64,000 bases of DNA from Microbulbifer elongatus (GCF_020524885.1 NZ_JAIVKJ010000001.1:310001-374000); one strand, 5' to 3'; positions 38,801 to 46,902 are shown, numbered from the stretch's first letter. The notes: a model not told the origin generated them from the letters alone. Numbers and translations are program-made.

Positions 38801-41710
38801 GAAAATATTCCGCTGGATGAGCAACCCTCCGACGATCCGACCACCGAATTGGCCGATGATCCTACTATCGACATCGTTGGTAATGTGCCGCTGATCCGCG
38901 CACAGAAAACCGTCGAGCTGGTGGTGGACAATATGACCGCAGGCATTGTCGATCCGGAAGATGTACTGCGTTACACCATCACGGTTGCCAACATGGGCGG
39001 CAAGGATGCCACGGAAGCGCGCCTTGTGGACCTGGTGCCCGAATACACCACCTATGTGGCCGGTAGTACCCTGCTGAATGGTTTTGCCGTGGCCGACAAT
39101 GGCGACGAATCGCCATTGGTGGCGGGCATTCCCATCAGCAGTGAAGACCTCACGCCGCCATTGCCGACAGAAGGGTTGGGTGTCATTACCACCGCGCAGA
39201 CCGCCACCATCGTGTTTGATGTGATGGTGAATGCGGATACCGAACGCGGCACCATCATCAGCAACCAGGGCAATATTTATAGCCTGGAACTGCCGCTGAC
39301 CCTGACCGACGCAGATGGCAACAGCAGCAACGGTGCCCAGCCTACCGAAGTGGTAGTTGGCGATGCACAGCAGCTTTCCATCATCAAAGAAGTGGCGGTT
39401 ATCGGCGGTGGCGCGGCCGAGCCCGGCAAGGTGCTTGAGTACATCGTGCGCGTGACCAATATCAGCGCCGTGCCCGCGAGCCTCGTCACTATTTACGATG
39501 ACCTGCTGGTGGCCGGTGAGGGTGTGCTCACTTACGTTGAAGATTCCGCGCGCCTGAATGGCCAGCCCGATGGTGTGATGGTGGATGGTTCGCTGATTAC
39601 CGTCGACTACAGCACCAACTACGGTGACCTGCAGCCGAGTGAATCCATTACCCTGCGCTTTGAAGCCAAGCTGGGCGAAAACCTGGCAATGGGCTACTCG
39701 GTGGTGAACACCGCGCAGGTGAAATGGAATGACCCGCCGGCCTATAACGAGGCCACGGTGGCCATCGATATTGGCGGTACTCCGGGTATTGCGAACCTTT
39801 CTGGTTACCTCTGGCACGACGTGAATTTCAGTGAAACCGCGGACAGTGAAGAGCGTCAGCTGAGCAACTGGACCGTAGAGCTGTATTTCAACAATGGCTT
39901 GCTGGAAACCGTGCAGAGCGACGAAAACGGCTACTTCCAGTTTGCCGGCCTTGTGCCGAATATGGAGGGCGCTGAGCTGGCGGGTGCCAGTTACGCGCTG
40001 CGCTATCTGGCACCCAACGCGGTGGAGTCCACGGCATCTCTGGGTATGGCGAGCTCTGACTACACCAATGGCCCGCAGAATATCCGAGATATTTACATAG
40101 GCTCTGGCGCCAACCCGCAAAACCTGAACCTGCCGATTACCCCCAACGGAGTGATCTACGATTCCGTACTTCGTGCACCGGTGGCAGGTGCTCGCGTGCG
40201 TATGCTTCAGGCCTCCAGTGGCCAGGCTGTGCCGGAGAGTTGCTTCGAGGACCCGGCGCAACAGAACCAGGTGACGTTGTCGGGCGGCTACTACAAGTTC
40301 GACCTGAACTTCAGCAGTGCTGCGTGCGCGGTAAATATGGATTACCTGATCGACGTGGAAGTGCCTAACGATGACTATACGTCTGGCCCATCCCAGATCA
40401 TTCCGCCGCAGACCAGCAGTGAGACCGGAAGCTTCGATGTCAGTGCCTGTTTGGGCAGTGCCGCCGATGTGATTCCCGGCACACCGAATCACTGTGAAAT
40501 CCAGCTCACAGCACTGCCGCCATCCATCGACATGGATGCCCGTTCCAGTGAGACGGATTACTACCTGCGCCTGAATCTGGACGATACCAACCAGCCGGGC
40601 AGCAGCCAGCTGTACAACAACCATATTGCCCTGGATCCGTTGCTGGAGGGCGCGCTGGCGCTGACCAAGACCTCGGCCATGACCAATGTGACTCGCAGCC
40701 AGCTGGTGCCCTACACCATCACTTTCAGCAACACCATGCCAGTGCCGCTCACGGATCTGCAGCTTGTGGATTACTTCCCGGCGGGCTTCAAGTATGTGGC
40801 CGGTTCCGCGAACCTGGATGGTGAGCCGCTGGAGCCGATCGTGGAGGGCCTGCAACTGCAGTGGCCGCACCTGCGCGTCGAAGGCGAACAGACCCGCACC
40901 ATGAAATTGCTGCTGGTCGTGGGTTCCGGTGTGGGCGAGGGTAAATACATCAACCGCGCACGCATGTTCAACGAACTTTCCGGACAGCAGGCTTCCGGCG
41001 AAGCCTCCGCTACAGTGCGCGTGGTACCCGATCCGACCTTCGACTGCACCGATGTTATCGGCAAGGTGTACGACGATAAAAACCTGAACGGTTATCAGGA
41101 TAGTGGCGAAGGCGGTGTGGCCGGTGCGCGGGTAGTAACGGCGCAGGGACTGAGGGCAACCACCGACGCGCACGGTCGTTTCCATATTACCTGTGCCGCA
41201 GTGCCGAACCCGGATCGTGGCTCTAACTTTGTATTGAAGCTGGATGATCGCAGCTTGCCGAGCGGCTACCGCCTGACCACGGAAAACCCGCGGGTACAGC
41301 GCGCTACTCGAGGCAAGATGCTGGAGTTCAACTTCGGTACCAGCCTGCATCGTGTAGTGCGTCTGGATCTCGCAGAAGCCGTGTTCGAGCCGGGCTCCAC
41401 CGAGTTGCGTCCGCAGTGGCACTCACGCACTGAGCTGTTGCTGGAGCGTCTGCAGGAGGCGCCTTCGGTGCTGCGCCTGTCTTACTTGGCGGAGAATGAG
41501 GATCCCGCACTGGTAGACGCGCGCCTTGAAACAATCAAGGCCCGGATTGCAGAAGACTGGGCGGCGCTGGATTGCTGTTACCCACTTAATATTGAAACCG
41601 AGATTTTCTGGCGCCGTGGCGCGCCGCCCGAACGCGGCGGTGTGCTGGACGGGCTAAAACGCAGTGTGAATCGAATGATCGGAAGTGATGATCAGGGAGG
41701 AGCTCGCTGA
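29807..41710 (+). CDS. Giant DUF11-repeat surface protein with SdrD B-like and degenerate OmpA-like domains
   Basis: One uninterrupted 3967-residue frame. The long signal sequence (about 1-40) ends GQVFAA. Most of the protein is a series of DUF11-like Ig-fold repeats of roughly 120-170 residues, recognised by recurring blocks such as VDTLP, TDDLPAG, DTLPPEL, RDQVPANTMYVAGSTTLNG (near 2914), YVAGSTLLNG (3082) and YVAGSANLDG (3662). DxDxDG calcium-type loops occur near 1247 (DLDSDGIDNDSDG) and 1609 (DSDNDG). SdrD B-like domains lie at about 3330-3385 and 3745-3798 (GKVYDDKNLNGYQDSGEGG). A degenerate OmpA-like region follows at 3850-3940 (FEPGSTELRPQWHSRTELLL). The N-terminal few hundred residues contain scattered Cys. 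Probably an adhesin or surface filament. Its stop overlaps the start of the next gene by 1 nt. Confidence 0.9.
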   Translation: MKSEVTGRKSFRNALAALRYSVRWLLSVALFLSSGQVFAAYTNMCVVGEQNPPSNLVTVQNSYCDFCSYGYVEVQITNPYRAGTNASDGDQPYETRVVTINGDTRTQTRRNADYGSSNPSLNFSNSGGLTIELTDGLELYTGVAATLPLGGTLSGNSTISVNGMSDLPPGNTVTLRIPVHRSPTNSPEDLYNTTPQATATISYAMADSCNDNPGQRENFRSDNTWYDGCGGNRCNGSEDPDNFPTDFWQNYDRPDGQHSAGVDIRQPGIALNKQGWNYDSGQREGTRSDQVFGHNDDDIVWRINVENTGDAPLQDLRIDDLLSRADVMDANYVCPTAAAANAIAAQNGTLPGGSSCVATDAVTGAVLSNWDLGAPFGHNDNIPSPYAATVDAVTPGTSTDAIDIRTGGNINLYVVGKIHDDGSCTAGRLTNSFEDVQFGCAVQAPPGGIASGQTETALLDTYYGLNGGADALQVERQLTGITGNGPVGTRGLMTITLRNEGRGTVWFDSSMAWHLRDQLPSEYVVDPSFAPTLENAFSLYGSYEGRVDTLEWVNANGPIPGTSGNESDYLNNSEPQFKLLSSSSDSDLDQSEESTGLMRHGDVIVIRFAVVMKDQDYFDRAADLDVLEENDFTNLYQRPSEKTDPDLSPFSALDNTLEVQVKTLCDTQGVLQSTMTGNGRNDTFAANDAGTPVDFSPEELDVNINEPTFILTNDRNQTTPLSVTLTNRGGDEARDFRVYISFGATINVVSSSAPAGFSCAVTPISPTSTDGNGRPMGHPDPYKVWAVNPAPDEVNKMHMLLPSDGTVYQCQPTGAQLNAALAAGSSATFNFEVNKTLDAAGITADDLTFRADVVGEIFTLSDFTIAATQVNAPTVNVNQVNNGGNRSIASVTVNNPTAIANGNPLWFPIPGSTGNVRTDGEVDRGNLYSLDAHWSRGIGFNLKKDQVTAGDTGSGNFGGLPDLGVCNENSAAVTRAAADTFPGQTKPAEHVQIGEECTVRIQTGGWFGFDSRGFNFIGVRDIQVLDLIPDGQGYISSTAPLVTSQIAGATQAPNDPSTSVLGELTPFGWRFTGTEASGFSGAPNSDYVIDIDQWFTINNTNRLLNKSQNDRAAPNLHGSDSANVLDSSFKGVFFNNNTGIWEEYEFGSYGGGETVGYPKEPIRRVDVVVTEPQIDVVKEICAASDFNAATGACGAGWTDDYQGAVTTNDYIYRLTVTSEGSADGHPRPPVYDLTVVDTLPDLLFIEDLDSDGIDNDSDGTIDEPGEEGQIVGNVMNDGNETTITFSHTQGADGAGLRRLESGESVHLYYRVDPDDRIAPAETLTNNVEVTYYDSLEGSSDNDHGSQTVVTPGSGELGGARVYPATGDTDTQAQASITFSEPVTEPKTISRLSDTPLAASGIQQVKIGEEIEYTLTAELPVAQLRALTVTDDLPAGLICTDAPTIDLSNDAPWTAAGFKRPDLNDVGDVTPVCTDNQVQWSFGDVVLSNPSADRDPTRYTFELKFTARVQNSADNNDGTSLINGVPTTNATLEWRDESGTDHSLDYGQVEVQIGEPLVTLTKAFDVSNADAGDILTVTVTAENIGTATAYNLQVLDDLVDSQYTYVGEIGGNDPPDSDNDGVNTNAPIFGWDRANTDYAIAAGESRSFTFKVQVNEDVGPHEILPNTIQARWQSLPGTDVALNSGGAIGNDGDIDGMRIGVLPNDPSDAINDYETTADAETEVLPLTFSKTDLDDTVVPTIGAHKHFQLEIQLPEGISTEVSISDSLNANGTEFALTHNSDYDITYEFIGIDAINGEVPSEAAFTSFPADGTTAPGTATWEIGTVDTAHEDDVTVNDITPTIRIQYFARVNNDTSTDAGDSLVNSATLSYLNPETGAAETLTANAPAITVVEPLLLLEKEVANLTNGGQPALGGDVLEYTVRVRHDGASTADAFDLNLVDTLPPELQLDDSFTVTAQIDGADVAGFNPVPTGAPLGPLVWGKGNGDNSLDLPQGSELVLVYHAQVRSVFGNPINNSITLDWTSLNENVAGESVFERHGNGCPTVTEPDDYCVGPVQASIITDDNTAIEKTVAEDTDTETDIGTLRVGDFVTYRLQLSLQAGTTPAVAVQDTLPAGMVFDSVVSINGDTSAPYAAGNGFDYADIPASAVPAQGAEGVIDWVLDDVTREFTASAPLVIEYRVKAAEDNGIEHLPAQQLTNTAQLTYGSDTLESSAVISLLQPVIDSLEKTERSGKPNPYSNIDLLNDVMQFRLHACNSGDAPAYDLQLTDTLAMEMDETSIANVQVSIDGTPLVDGDYTYTAPAARGGDMVFVLNTPVPAGLCVDIDFDIGFHQDVGGDQSWVNTFAVDQYWSLPNASGQKYGPVELPVPFAMSTAAAVVEPLVKALISPADGTASIGELVQYRITVPGVANNAVALRNAQVIDTLDSLGEIMTFESATLNGEAFDPVIDQAAGTLTFDIASIAVGTVAEIDVYARVADVATAVAGTEIVNAADFTYQEGGSNLSGGGNAVSFTIVEPDLVMDKTGPANVQAGLPGRFVLDVYNAGMGDAFELTLTDILPKESDGGEAGGMCTTPPENFTADILDAGGNAVASLSEGSEFTTSYDVDSCTLVVTVMGSADLPGALPAEHHLQFAYDAYLDADTTHNAVLTNIAGATQWYSLSADIDQRRVYDRVLTDGTPGVVDFEDAFTTTAQVPRVAFYKSVENITRAESPAINASPADLLRYTLTLTNEEDVSVEDFAVTDDLGSLNPAVAFQSGTLSIVSLPAGADSSATDAAGGTNASGLLDVRGLNLAAAGEAGDSIEIVFEVQLAPVIDNGTAVLNQAQLQLPGQSTFVSDDPNINGLQDPEVAGDEDPTRVVVESAPLFKLEKTSEDLTGEPDSLMPGDTLRYTLRVANTGNENMQQVSLRDQVPANTMYVAGSTTLNGAVLDDLDGSTPLAQPLVIQSPGADVGVLLADPSGTGSQTAIITFDVTINDVNDGTVISNQGFANGVGAGVDTSGENIPLDEQPSDDPTTELADDPTIDIVGNVPLIRAQKTVELVVDNMTAGIVDPEDVLRYTITVANMGGKDATEARLVDLVPEYTTYVAGSTLLNGFAVADNGDESPLVAGIPISSEDLTPPLPTEGLGVITTAQTATIVFDVMVNADTERGTIISNQGNIYSLELPLTLTDADGNSSNGAQPTEVVVGDAQQLSIIKEVAVIGGGAAEPGKVLEYIVRVTNISAVPASLVTIYDDLLVAGEGVLTYVEDSARLNGQPDGVMVDGSLITVDYSTNYGDLQPSESITLRFEAKLGENLAMGYSVVNTAQVKWNDPPAYNEATVAIDIGGTPGIANLSGYLWHDVNFSETADSEERQLSNWTVELYFNNGLLETVQSDENGYFQFAGLVPNMEGAELAGASYALRYLAPNAVESTASLGMASSDYTNGPQNIRDIYIGSGANPQNLNLPITPNGVIYDSVLRAPVAGARVRMLQASSGQAVPESCFEDPAQQNQVTLSGGYYKFDLNFSSAACAVNMDYLIDVEVPNDDYTSGPSQIIPPQTSSETGSFDVSACLGSAADVIPGTPNHCEIQLTALPPSIDMDARSSETDYYLRLNLDDTNQPGSSQLYNNHIALDPLLEGALALTKTSAMTNVTRSQLVPYTITFSNTMPVPLTDLQLVDYFPAGFKYVAGSANLDGEPLEPIVEGLQLQWPHLRVEGEQTRTMKLLLVVGSGVGEGKYINRARMFNELSGQQASGEASATVRVVPDPTFDCTDVIGKVYDDKNLNGYQDSGEGGVAGARVVTAQGLRATTDAHGRFHITCAAVPNPDRGSNFVLKLDDRSLPSGYRLTTENPRVQRATRGKMLEFNFGTSLHRVVRLDLAEAVFEPGSTELRPQWHSRTELLLERLQEAPSVLRLSYLAENEDPALVDARLETIKARIAEDWAALDCCYPLNIETEIFWRRGAPPERGGVLDGLKRSVNRMIGSDDQGGAR

Positions 41711-44700
41711 TGTTCCGTCCTTCAAAAAATAAGCTGGCATTAGTCATTGCCGCGCTCGCGAGTACCGCAGCGCTGGCACAGGACGCGAATGACCGCGAAA
41801 TTTCCTGGTGGCAGAAAATCCCCGGTCTCTCGCCGCAAATCGCCGAAATGGAGAGTGCGGGGGATTACACCAACAAGCCGCTCGGCAGTAATACCGAGAC
41901 CACCCTGATTCCGGCCGCCGGCCAGTTGTGGGTACAGGACGCCGAGGTCTTTATCGATCCGGAAGAGCCGGTGGTGGAAAGCAACGTGTTGCCTCCGCTG
42001 CTTTACCGGGAAGTTGACGACGAGATCGCGCCGGAGCTGGTTACCCAGCTGCGGGAAAAACTTGCAGGGCTTGAAGGCGCGCACGAACTGCAACTGATTT
42101 TCACGGGGCACACAGACAGTGATCCTTTGAATGAAGAGCTGAATGAAGAACTGGAAGCAGGGCAGGCCGAGCCGCTGGATAAAGTCGCCTTTAGCGAAGC
42201 GCGCGCCCGACAGGTTGCGGAATATTTTCAAACCGCGCTGGAGTTACCGGAAGACGCCGTGCGGTTTGAAGGTCGCGGCGACAGTGAGCCACTGACGGAA
42301 AATATCACCGAAAAAGGGCGCGAGCTGAACCGTCGTGTGGATGTGACGCTGCGCTATTTCGAACTGGATCAGCAGGCTCGCGACGCCCAGCGTCGTGCCG
42401 AGGCGGCACAGCTCAATCGCGTTCAGGTTTGCCGCCAGGAAACCGTGTGTAAACTCCGTTATACCGCCGGCTCCGACAAGCGCGCGCGGTTGAAAAACCT
42501 GGTTTCTCCGCTGCGCCTGCAGCCGGGCCAGGTGGACCTGCCCGCAGGCTTTGTGCGCCGGGTACAGGAGGTGCGCAACACCCTGGTGGAGAAGCCTAAC
42601 CTCACCATCCACTTTGTCGGTCACACCGATGGCAAACCGCTGCCGGAAGGTCCCGCCGAACTCTACGACGACCAGATGGCATTGTCCCGCGCCGAAGCGC
42701 GCCGGGTGGCGCTGGCGGTGGCCGACCAGCTGAACCTCCCGGGATACATGGTGACCAGTAGCGGCAAGGGCTCCAGTCAGCCCATCGCCGCCAACGACAC
42801 CGCCAAAGGGCGCGCGCTGAACCGCCGCGTGGAAGTGGAGTTCTGGTACGACGACCTGTTGGAAACTGCGGCCGATGGCCTGCAAGCCTGTCCGGAATCT
42901 GCCGCGGCGGAAACCATTACCATTGCCCACGAGTCTCCCACAGGTGATATCCAGCCTATTTTCCTGGATAGCGGCGATCCGCAGATATCCGGTGCACAGC
43001 TGGCGCAGATGCAGCGCATGATGGACGAAGTGGCGGGCAAGCAGAATGTGCGTCTGAGCTTTATCGGTTACAGCGATAACCAGCGCATGGAGCGCCGTGA
43101 GGCGATGGTCTATGGCGACGATGTCGGCCTTTCTGCGGCGCGGGCGGAGAAAACCATGCGTGCGGTGCAACAGCACCTCGATCTCGATGACGCCCAGGTG
43201 GAATTCGAAGGCCGCGGCTTTGTGGAATCCAAAGACGTGGTGCAGACCGGGTTTATCCACATGGACGGCGCGCGGGTAGAAGTACAGGTACTGTACGACG
43301 AACTCGCTGTGCTCGCAGACAAGGACCGCCTGGAAATCGAACGGATTCAGCAAGAAGCCGAGGCCCACAACCCCTACGCCCTGAACCTGATGCGTATTAC
43401 TGTGGATGGTGCCCCCGAGTACGACCCGCACAAGAATTCCGCGGACCTGCAGCGCTGCACTGACGTGGCGCTGGAGAATGCCAATATCCAGTTCCGCTTT
43501 GACAATCAGGCCATGCAACCGCGTCTGAACGTCACCGCTTTCCCCAGTACCATCCGTTATGCGGATGACCCGGAAACAGAAATTGTCGATAGCCGGGTAC
43601 AGTTCAAACGCTACACAAACTACCCGTCCTTCATCACTCGCGCGGAAGTGCGCATTTTTGAAGAAGAACAGTCCCTGCGCGACGAGCCACTTGCTGTGGT
43701 TACCCTGGACCAGAATGGCGAGGGAAGCTGGGATGCGGCGTTTGAGGAATACCAGGCACCGCTGAAAAAACTGAAATACGTGCTGCGCGTATACGACTGG
43801 AAGCAGCGTTTCGACGAGACCCGCCCCCAGACCCTGTGGCTGGTGGATAATTTCGAGCCGCAGTTGCAGGAAACCACGACGGAAAAAGAGCTGTTGGTGG
43901 GCTACGGGGAAAACCGCCTCGCTGAACAGAATATTCCGGTCAATGGCAATGCGGTGCTGGTCAATGGCTCGGACATCCCGGCAAACCACAGCGTGTGGCT
44001 GGCGGGGCACGAGGTTCCGGTGAGTGGCAGTGGCGATTTTGTCGCCGAAGAAATTTTTGCCAAGGGCCTGCACACCGTGGAAGTGGCGGTGCTGGATGAC
44101 GCAGGCAATGGTGAGCTGTTCCTGCGGGACCTGGAATTCACCCGCGATGACTGGTTTACCGTGGGCATCGCCGACCTCACCATCGCCCGAGACGATACCA
44201 ACGGACCGGCGGCACTGGTCACCGGTGACGAAACCCATTACGACAATTCCGCCAGCTACGATGGCCGCCTGGCGTTCTACACCAGTGGCAGTTTCGGCGA
44301 TGGCTGGCGCCTCTCCGCCAGCGCGGATACGGAAGAGGGGCCGGTAGAGGATCTGTTTACCAACTTTATGGAAAAAAATCCGGATTCGCTCTTCCGCCGT
44401 CTGGACAGTGACCTTTATTACCCGACCTTCGGGGATGACTCCACCGTAGTGGAAGATGCGCCCACCTCCGGCAAGTTCTATATCAAACTGGAGAACTACG
44501 ACGATTACGGCCTGTGGGGGAATTTCAACGCGTCGTATACCGATAACGAACTGGCGCATATCGACCGTGCGCTCTACGGGGCCAATTTCCATTTTGAAAC
44601 GGATGATGTCACCGACTTCGGCGACAAACGTTTCCAGGTCGATGCCTTCAGTGCCGAGCCTGGGACCATAGCCGGCCGCGATGAATTCCGCGGGACCGGT

Positions 44701-46896
44701 GGCTCCCTCTACTATATGCGTCACCAGGATATCCTCACCGGGTCGGAGCGCCTGCGGGTAGAAGTGCGGGATAAAAACTCCGGCATTGTGCTGGGGGTGA
44801 AAAACCTCACCCCGGTGATCGACTATGATGTCGATTACATTCAGGGGCGCATCCTGCTGAACCGCCCGCTGTCCGCTATCGCCAACGACAACCTGATCGT
44901 GCAGGATGGCTCCTACAACGGTAACCCGCAGTACCTGGTGGCCCGCTATGAATACACCCCGGGCTTCGACGATCTCGACACGCTGGCCGTGGGTGGTCGT
45001 GCCCACTACTGGGCAGGCGATCATGTGCGCGTGGGGGTAAGCTCCACCCAGCAGGATGAGGAAGACAATGAATCGTCCCTGAGCGGTGTGGATCTCACCC
45101 TGCGCAAAACTGCCGGTACCTGGATGAAGATGGAGGTGGCGGAAAGCCAGGGCAATACCCTCGACAGCCTGTCATCACTCGATGGCGGTTACAGTTTCAA
45201 TCAGGGCGGTTTTGAAAACAGTCTTGATCAGTCCGCGTTTGACCCGAACGCCAAGGCCGGTGCCAGCAAGTTTGAAGCCTCCATGCAGGTGGGGGATTTC
45301 TTCGAAGGTGCGCGTGGTTCCGCGACCGTCTATGCACAGCAGCGCGATGCCGGTTTCTCGGCACCCGGCCAGCTTGCCAACCGGGAAACCGAACAGTACG
45401 GTGCCGCAGTGAATGTTCCCATCGGCGAGCGTTTCGATGTGGGCCTGAAAACCGATACCAGTGAACAGCAGCAGGGGCTGCAGACCGAAGCCACCGATGT
45501 AGAGCTGGGCTACCGTCTGAGCGAACGCTGGCGTCTCGCCGCCGCGGCCCGTTCCGATTCCCGCGAGGACTTGTCGCCCGTTGTGCCGATCACCCAAAAG
45601 CAGGGCGAGCGTACCGATGTGGCGGTGCAGGCCAGCTATGATTCCGGAACGGACTGGAGCGCCTTTGGTTTTGTACAGCGCACGGCAGAGTTGTCTGGTA
45701 ACCGGGATGAAAACAACCGTGTCGGTTTCGGCGGCGCCTACCGGGTTAGCGATCGCCTGACTCTCGACAGCGAACTTTCCGGTGGGGATACCGGTACCGC
45801 CGCGCGCCTGGGTACCGATTTCCTGGTAACGGACCGCACAAACCTTTATTTGAATTACACCCTCGACAACGAGCGCACCGACACCGGCGTGCGCGCGCGC
45901 AAGGGTAACCTCAACAGCGGTTTCCGCAGCCGCTTCAGTGATACCACGAGTATCTACGGAGAAGAGCGCTACACCCACGGGGATGTGTCCACAGGCCTTA
46001 CCCATGCACTCGGCGTGGATCTGGCACCCAGCGACAAGTGGAATTACGGCACCAGCCTGGAAGCAGGTACCCTGGAAGACCCGCGCACCGGCGCGGAAAC
46101 CGAGCGTCGCGCCATGGGCGCCAGCATGGGCTTCAACGACGGCGATCTGCGCCTGTCCAGTGCGGTGGAATACCGTGTGGACAATATGCAGGCGCTATCG
46201 GGCACAGGCACCGACGACGATCTCCAGAGCGTGCTGGAAAATGAACGCAAAACCTGGCTGCTGAAAAATACCCTGAGTTACCAGATCAATCCGGACTGGC
46301 GCTTGGTCGGCAAACTGAATTACTCCGACAGCCAGAGTTCCCAGGGGCAGTTCTACGATGGCAAGTTCACCGAGGGCGTGATGGGCTATGCCTATCGCCC
46401 GGTGTACAACGACCGCTGGAACACGTTGCTGAAGTACACCTACTTCTACAATGTGCCCACCACGGATCAGGTGCTGGTGACCTCGAACAGCACCAGCAGT
46501 GCCATCGAGTTCGTGCAGAAGAGCCATATCTTCTCGGTCGACACCAATTACGATCTTACCCAGCGCTGGACCATCGGCGCCAAGTACGCCCATCGCCTCG
46601 GCCAGCTGAGCATGGAGCGGGATAACCCCGAATTCTTCGACAGTACCGCGAACCTGTACGTACTGCGCGCCGACTGGCACTTCGTCAACAAGTGGGACCT
46701 GCTCATAGAAGGGCGCCTGCTCGACCTGCCAGATGCCGGCGACCGCAAAAGCGGTGCTCTATTGGCGCTGTATCGACAGATGGGGCGCAACTTCAAGGCG
46801 GGTATCGGCTACAACTTCACCGACTTCTCCGACGACCTGACGGATCTGGATTACGACAGTCAGGGTGTCTTTATCAATATGGTGGGGAAATTCTAA
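41710..46896 (+). CDS. Three OmpA-like domains fused to a C-terminal outer-membrane beta-barrel
   Basis: 1728 residues. Signal peptide 1-23 (ALA-Q). Three OmpA/MotB-type peptidoglycan-binding domains lie at about 127-215 (FTGHTDSDPL ... GRELNRRVDVTLRYFE), 295-385 (FVGHTDGKPLPEG ... GRALNRRVEVEFWYD) and 443-532 (FIGYSDNQRME ...; the third is more divergent). A beta-rich linker leads to a barrel from about 815 to the end, with alternating strands rich in Tyr/Arg/Asp. The last strand, VFINMVGKF, ends in Phe as expected for BAM insertion. This order is the reverse of OmpA. The 1-nt overlap with the giant gene implies coupling, and the barrel may secrete, anchor or display that protein. Confidence 0.88.
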   Translation: MFRPSKNKLALVIAALASTAALAQDANDREISWWQKIPGLSPQIAEMESAGDYTNKPLGSNTETTLIPAAGQLWVQDAEVFIDPEEPVVESNVLPPLLYREVDDEIAPELVTQLREKLAGLEGAHELQLIFTGHTDSDPLNEELNEELEAGQAEPLDKVAFSEARARQVAEYFQTALELPEDAVRFEGRGDSEPLTENITEKGRELNRRVDVTLRYFELDQQARDAQRRAEAAQLNRVQVCRQETVCKLRYTAGSDKRARLKNLVSPLRLQPGQVDLPAGFVRRVQEVRNTLVEKPNLTIHFVGHTDGKPLPEGPAELYDDQMALSRAEARRVALAVADQLNLPGYMVTSSGKGSSQPIAANDTAKGRALNRRVEVEFWYDDLLETAADGLQACPESAAAETITIAHESPTGDIQPIFLDSGDPQISGAQLAQMQRMMDEVAGKQNVRLSFIGYSDNQRMERREAMVYGDDVGLSAARAEKTMRAVQQHLDLDDAQVEFEGRGFVESKDVVQTGFIHMDGARVEVQVLYDELAVLADKDRLEIERIQQEAEAHNPYALNLMRITVDGAPEYDPHKNSADLQRCTDVALENANIQFRFDNQAMQPRLNVTAFPSTIRYADDPETEIVDSRVQFKRYTNYPSFITRAEVRIFEEEQSLRDEPLAVVTLDQNGEGSWDAAFEEYQAPLKKLKYVLRVYDWKQRFDETRPQTLWLVDNFEPQLQETTTEKELLVGYGENRLAEQNIPVNGNAVLVNGSDIPANHSVWLAGHEVPVSGSGDFVAEEIFAKGLHTVEVAVLDDAGNGELFLRDLEFTRDDWFTVGIADLTIARDDTNGPAALVTGDETHYDNSASYDGRLAFYTSGSFGDGWRLSASADTEEGPVEDLFTNFMEKNPDSLFRRLDSDLYYPTFGDDSTVVEDAPTSGKFYIKLENYDDYGLWGNFNASYTDNELAHIDRALYGANFHFETDDVTDFGDKRFQVDAFSAEPGTIAGRDEFRGTGGSLYYMRHQDILTGSERLRVEVRDKNSGIVLGVKNLTPVIDYDVDYIQGRILLNRPLSAIANDNLIVQDGSYNGNPQYLVARYEYTPGFDDLDTLAVGGRAHYWAGDHVRVGVSSTQQDEEDNESSLSGVDLTLRKTAGTWMKMEVAESQGNTLDSLSSLDGGYSFNQGGFENSLDQSAFDPNAKAGASKFEASMQVGDFFEGARGSATVYAQQRDAGFSAPGQLANRETEQYGAAVNVPIGERFDVGLKTDTSEQQQGLQTEATDVELGYRLSERWRLAAAARSDSREDLSPVVPITQKQGERTDVAVQASYDSGTDWSAFGFVQRTAELSGNRDENNRVGFGGAYRVSDRLTLDSELSGGDTGTAARLGTDFLVTDRTNLYLNYTLDNERTDTGVRARKGNLNSGFRSRFSDTTSIYGEERYTHGDVSTGLTHALGVDLAPSDKWNYGTSLEAGTLEDPRTGAETERRAMGASMGFNDGDLRLSSAVEYRVDNMQALSGTGTDDDLQSVLENERKTWLLKNTLSYQINPDWRLVGKLNYSDSQSSQGQFYDGKFTEGVMGYAYRPVYNDRWNTLLKYTYFYNVPTTDQVLVTSNSTSSAIEFVQKSHIFSVDTNYDLTQRWTIGAKYAHRLGQLSMERDNPEFFDSTANLYVLRADWHFVNKWDLLIEGRLLDLPDAGDRKSGALLALYRQMGRNFKAGIGYNFTDFSDDLTDLDYDSQGVFINMVGKF

Positions 46897-46902
46897 AGGG
46901 AC

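Noticed and set aside
38150-41422. Long minus-strand open frame (1090 codons) opposite the giant gene
   Set aside because: Translation is low-complexity His/Gly/Arg/Val-rich with no known motif. It is a GC-bias shadow of the strongly coding + strand.
42244-45024. Minus-strand open frame of 926 codons opposite the OmpA-barrel gene
   Set aside because: Same shadow effect; no ribosome site or family motif.
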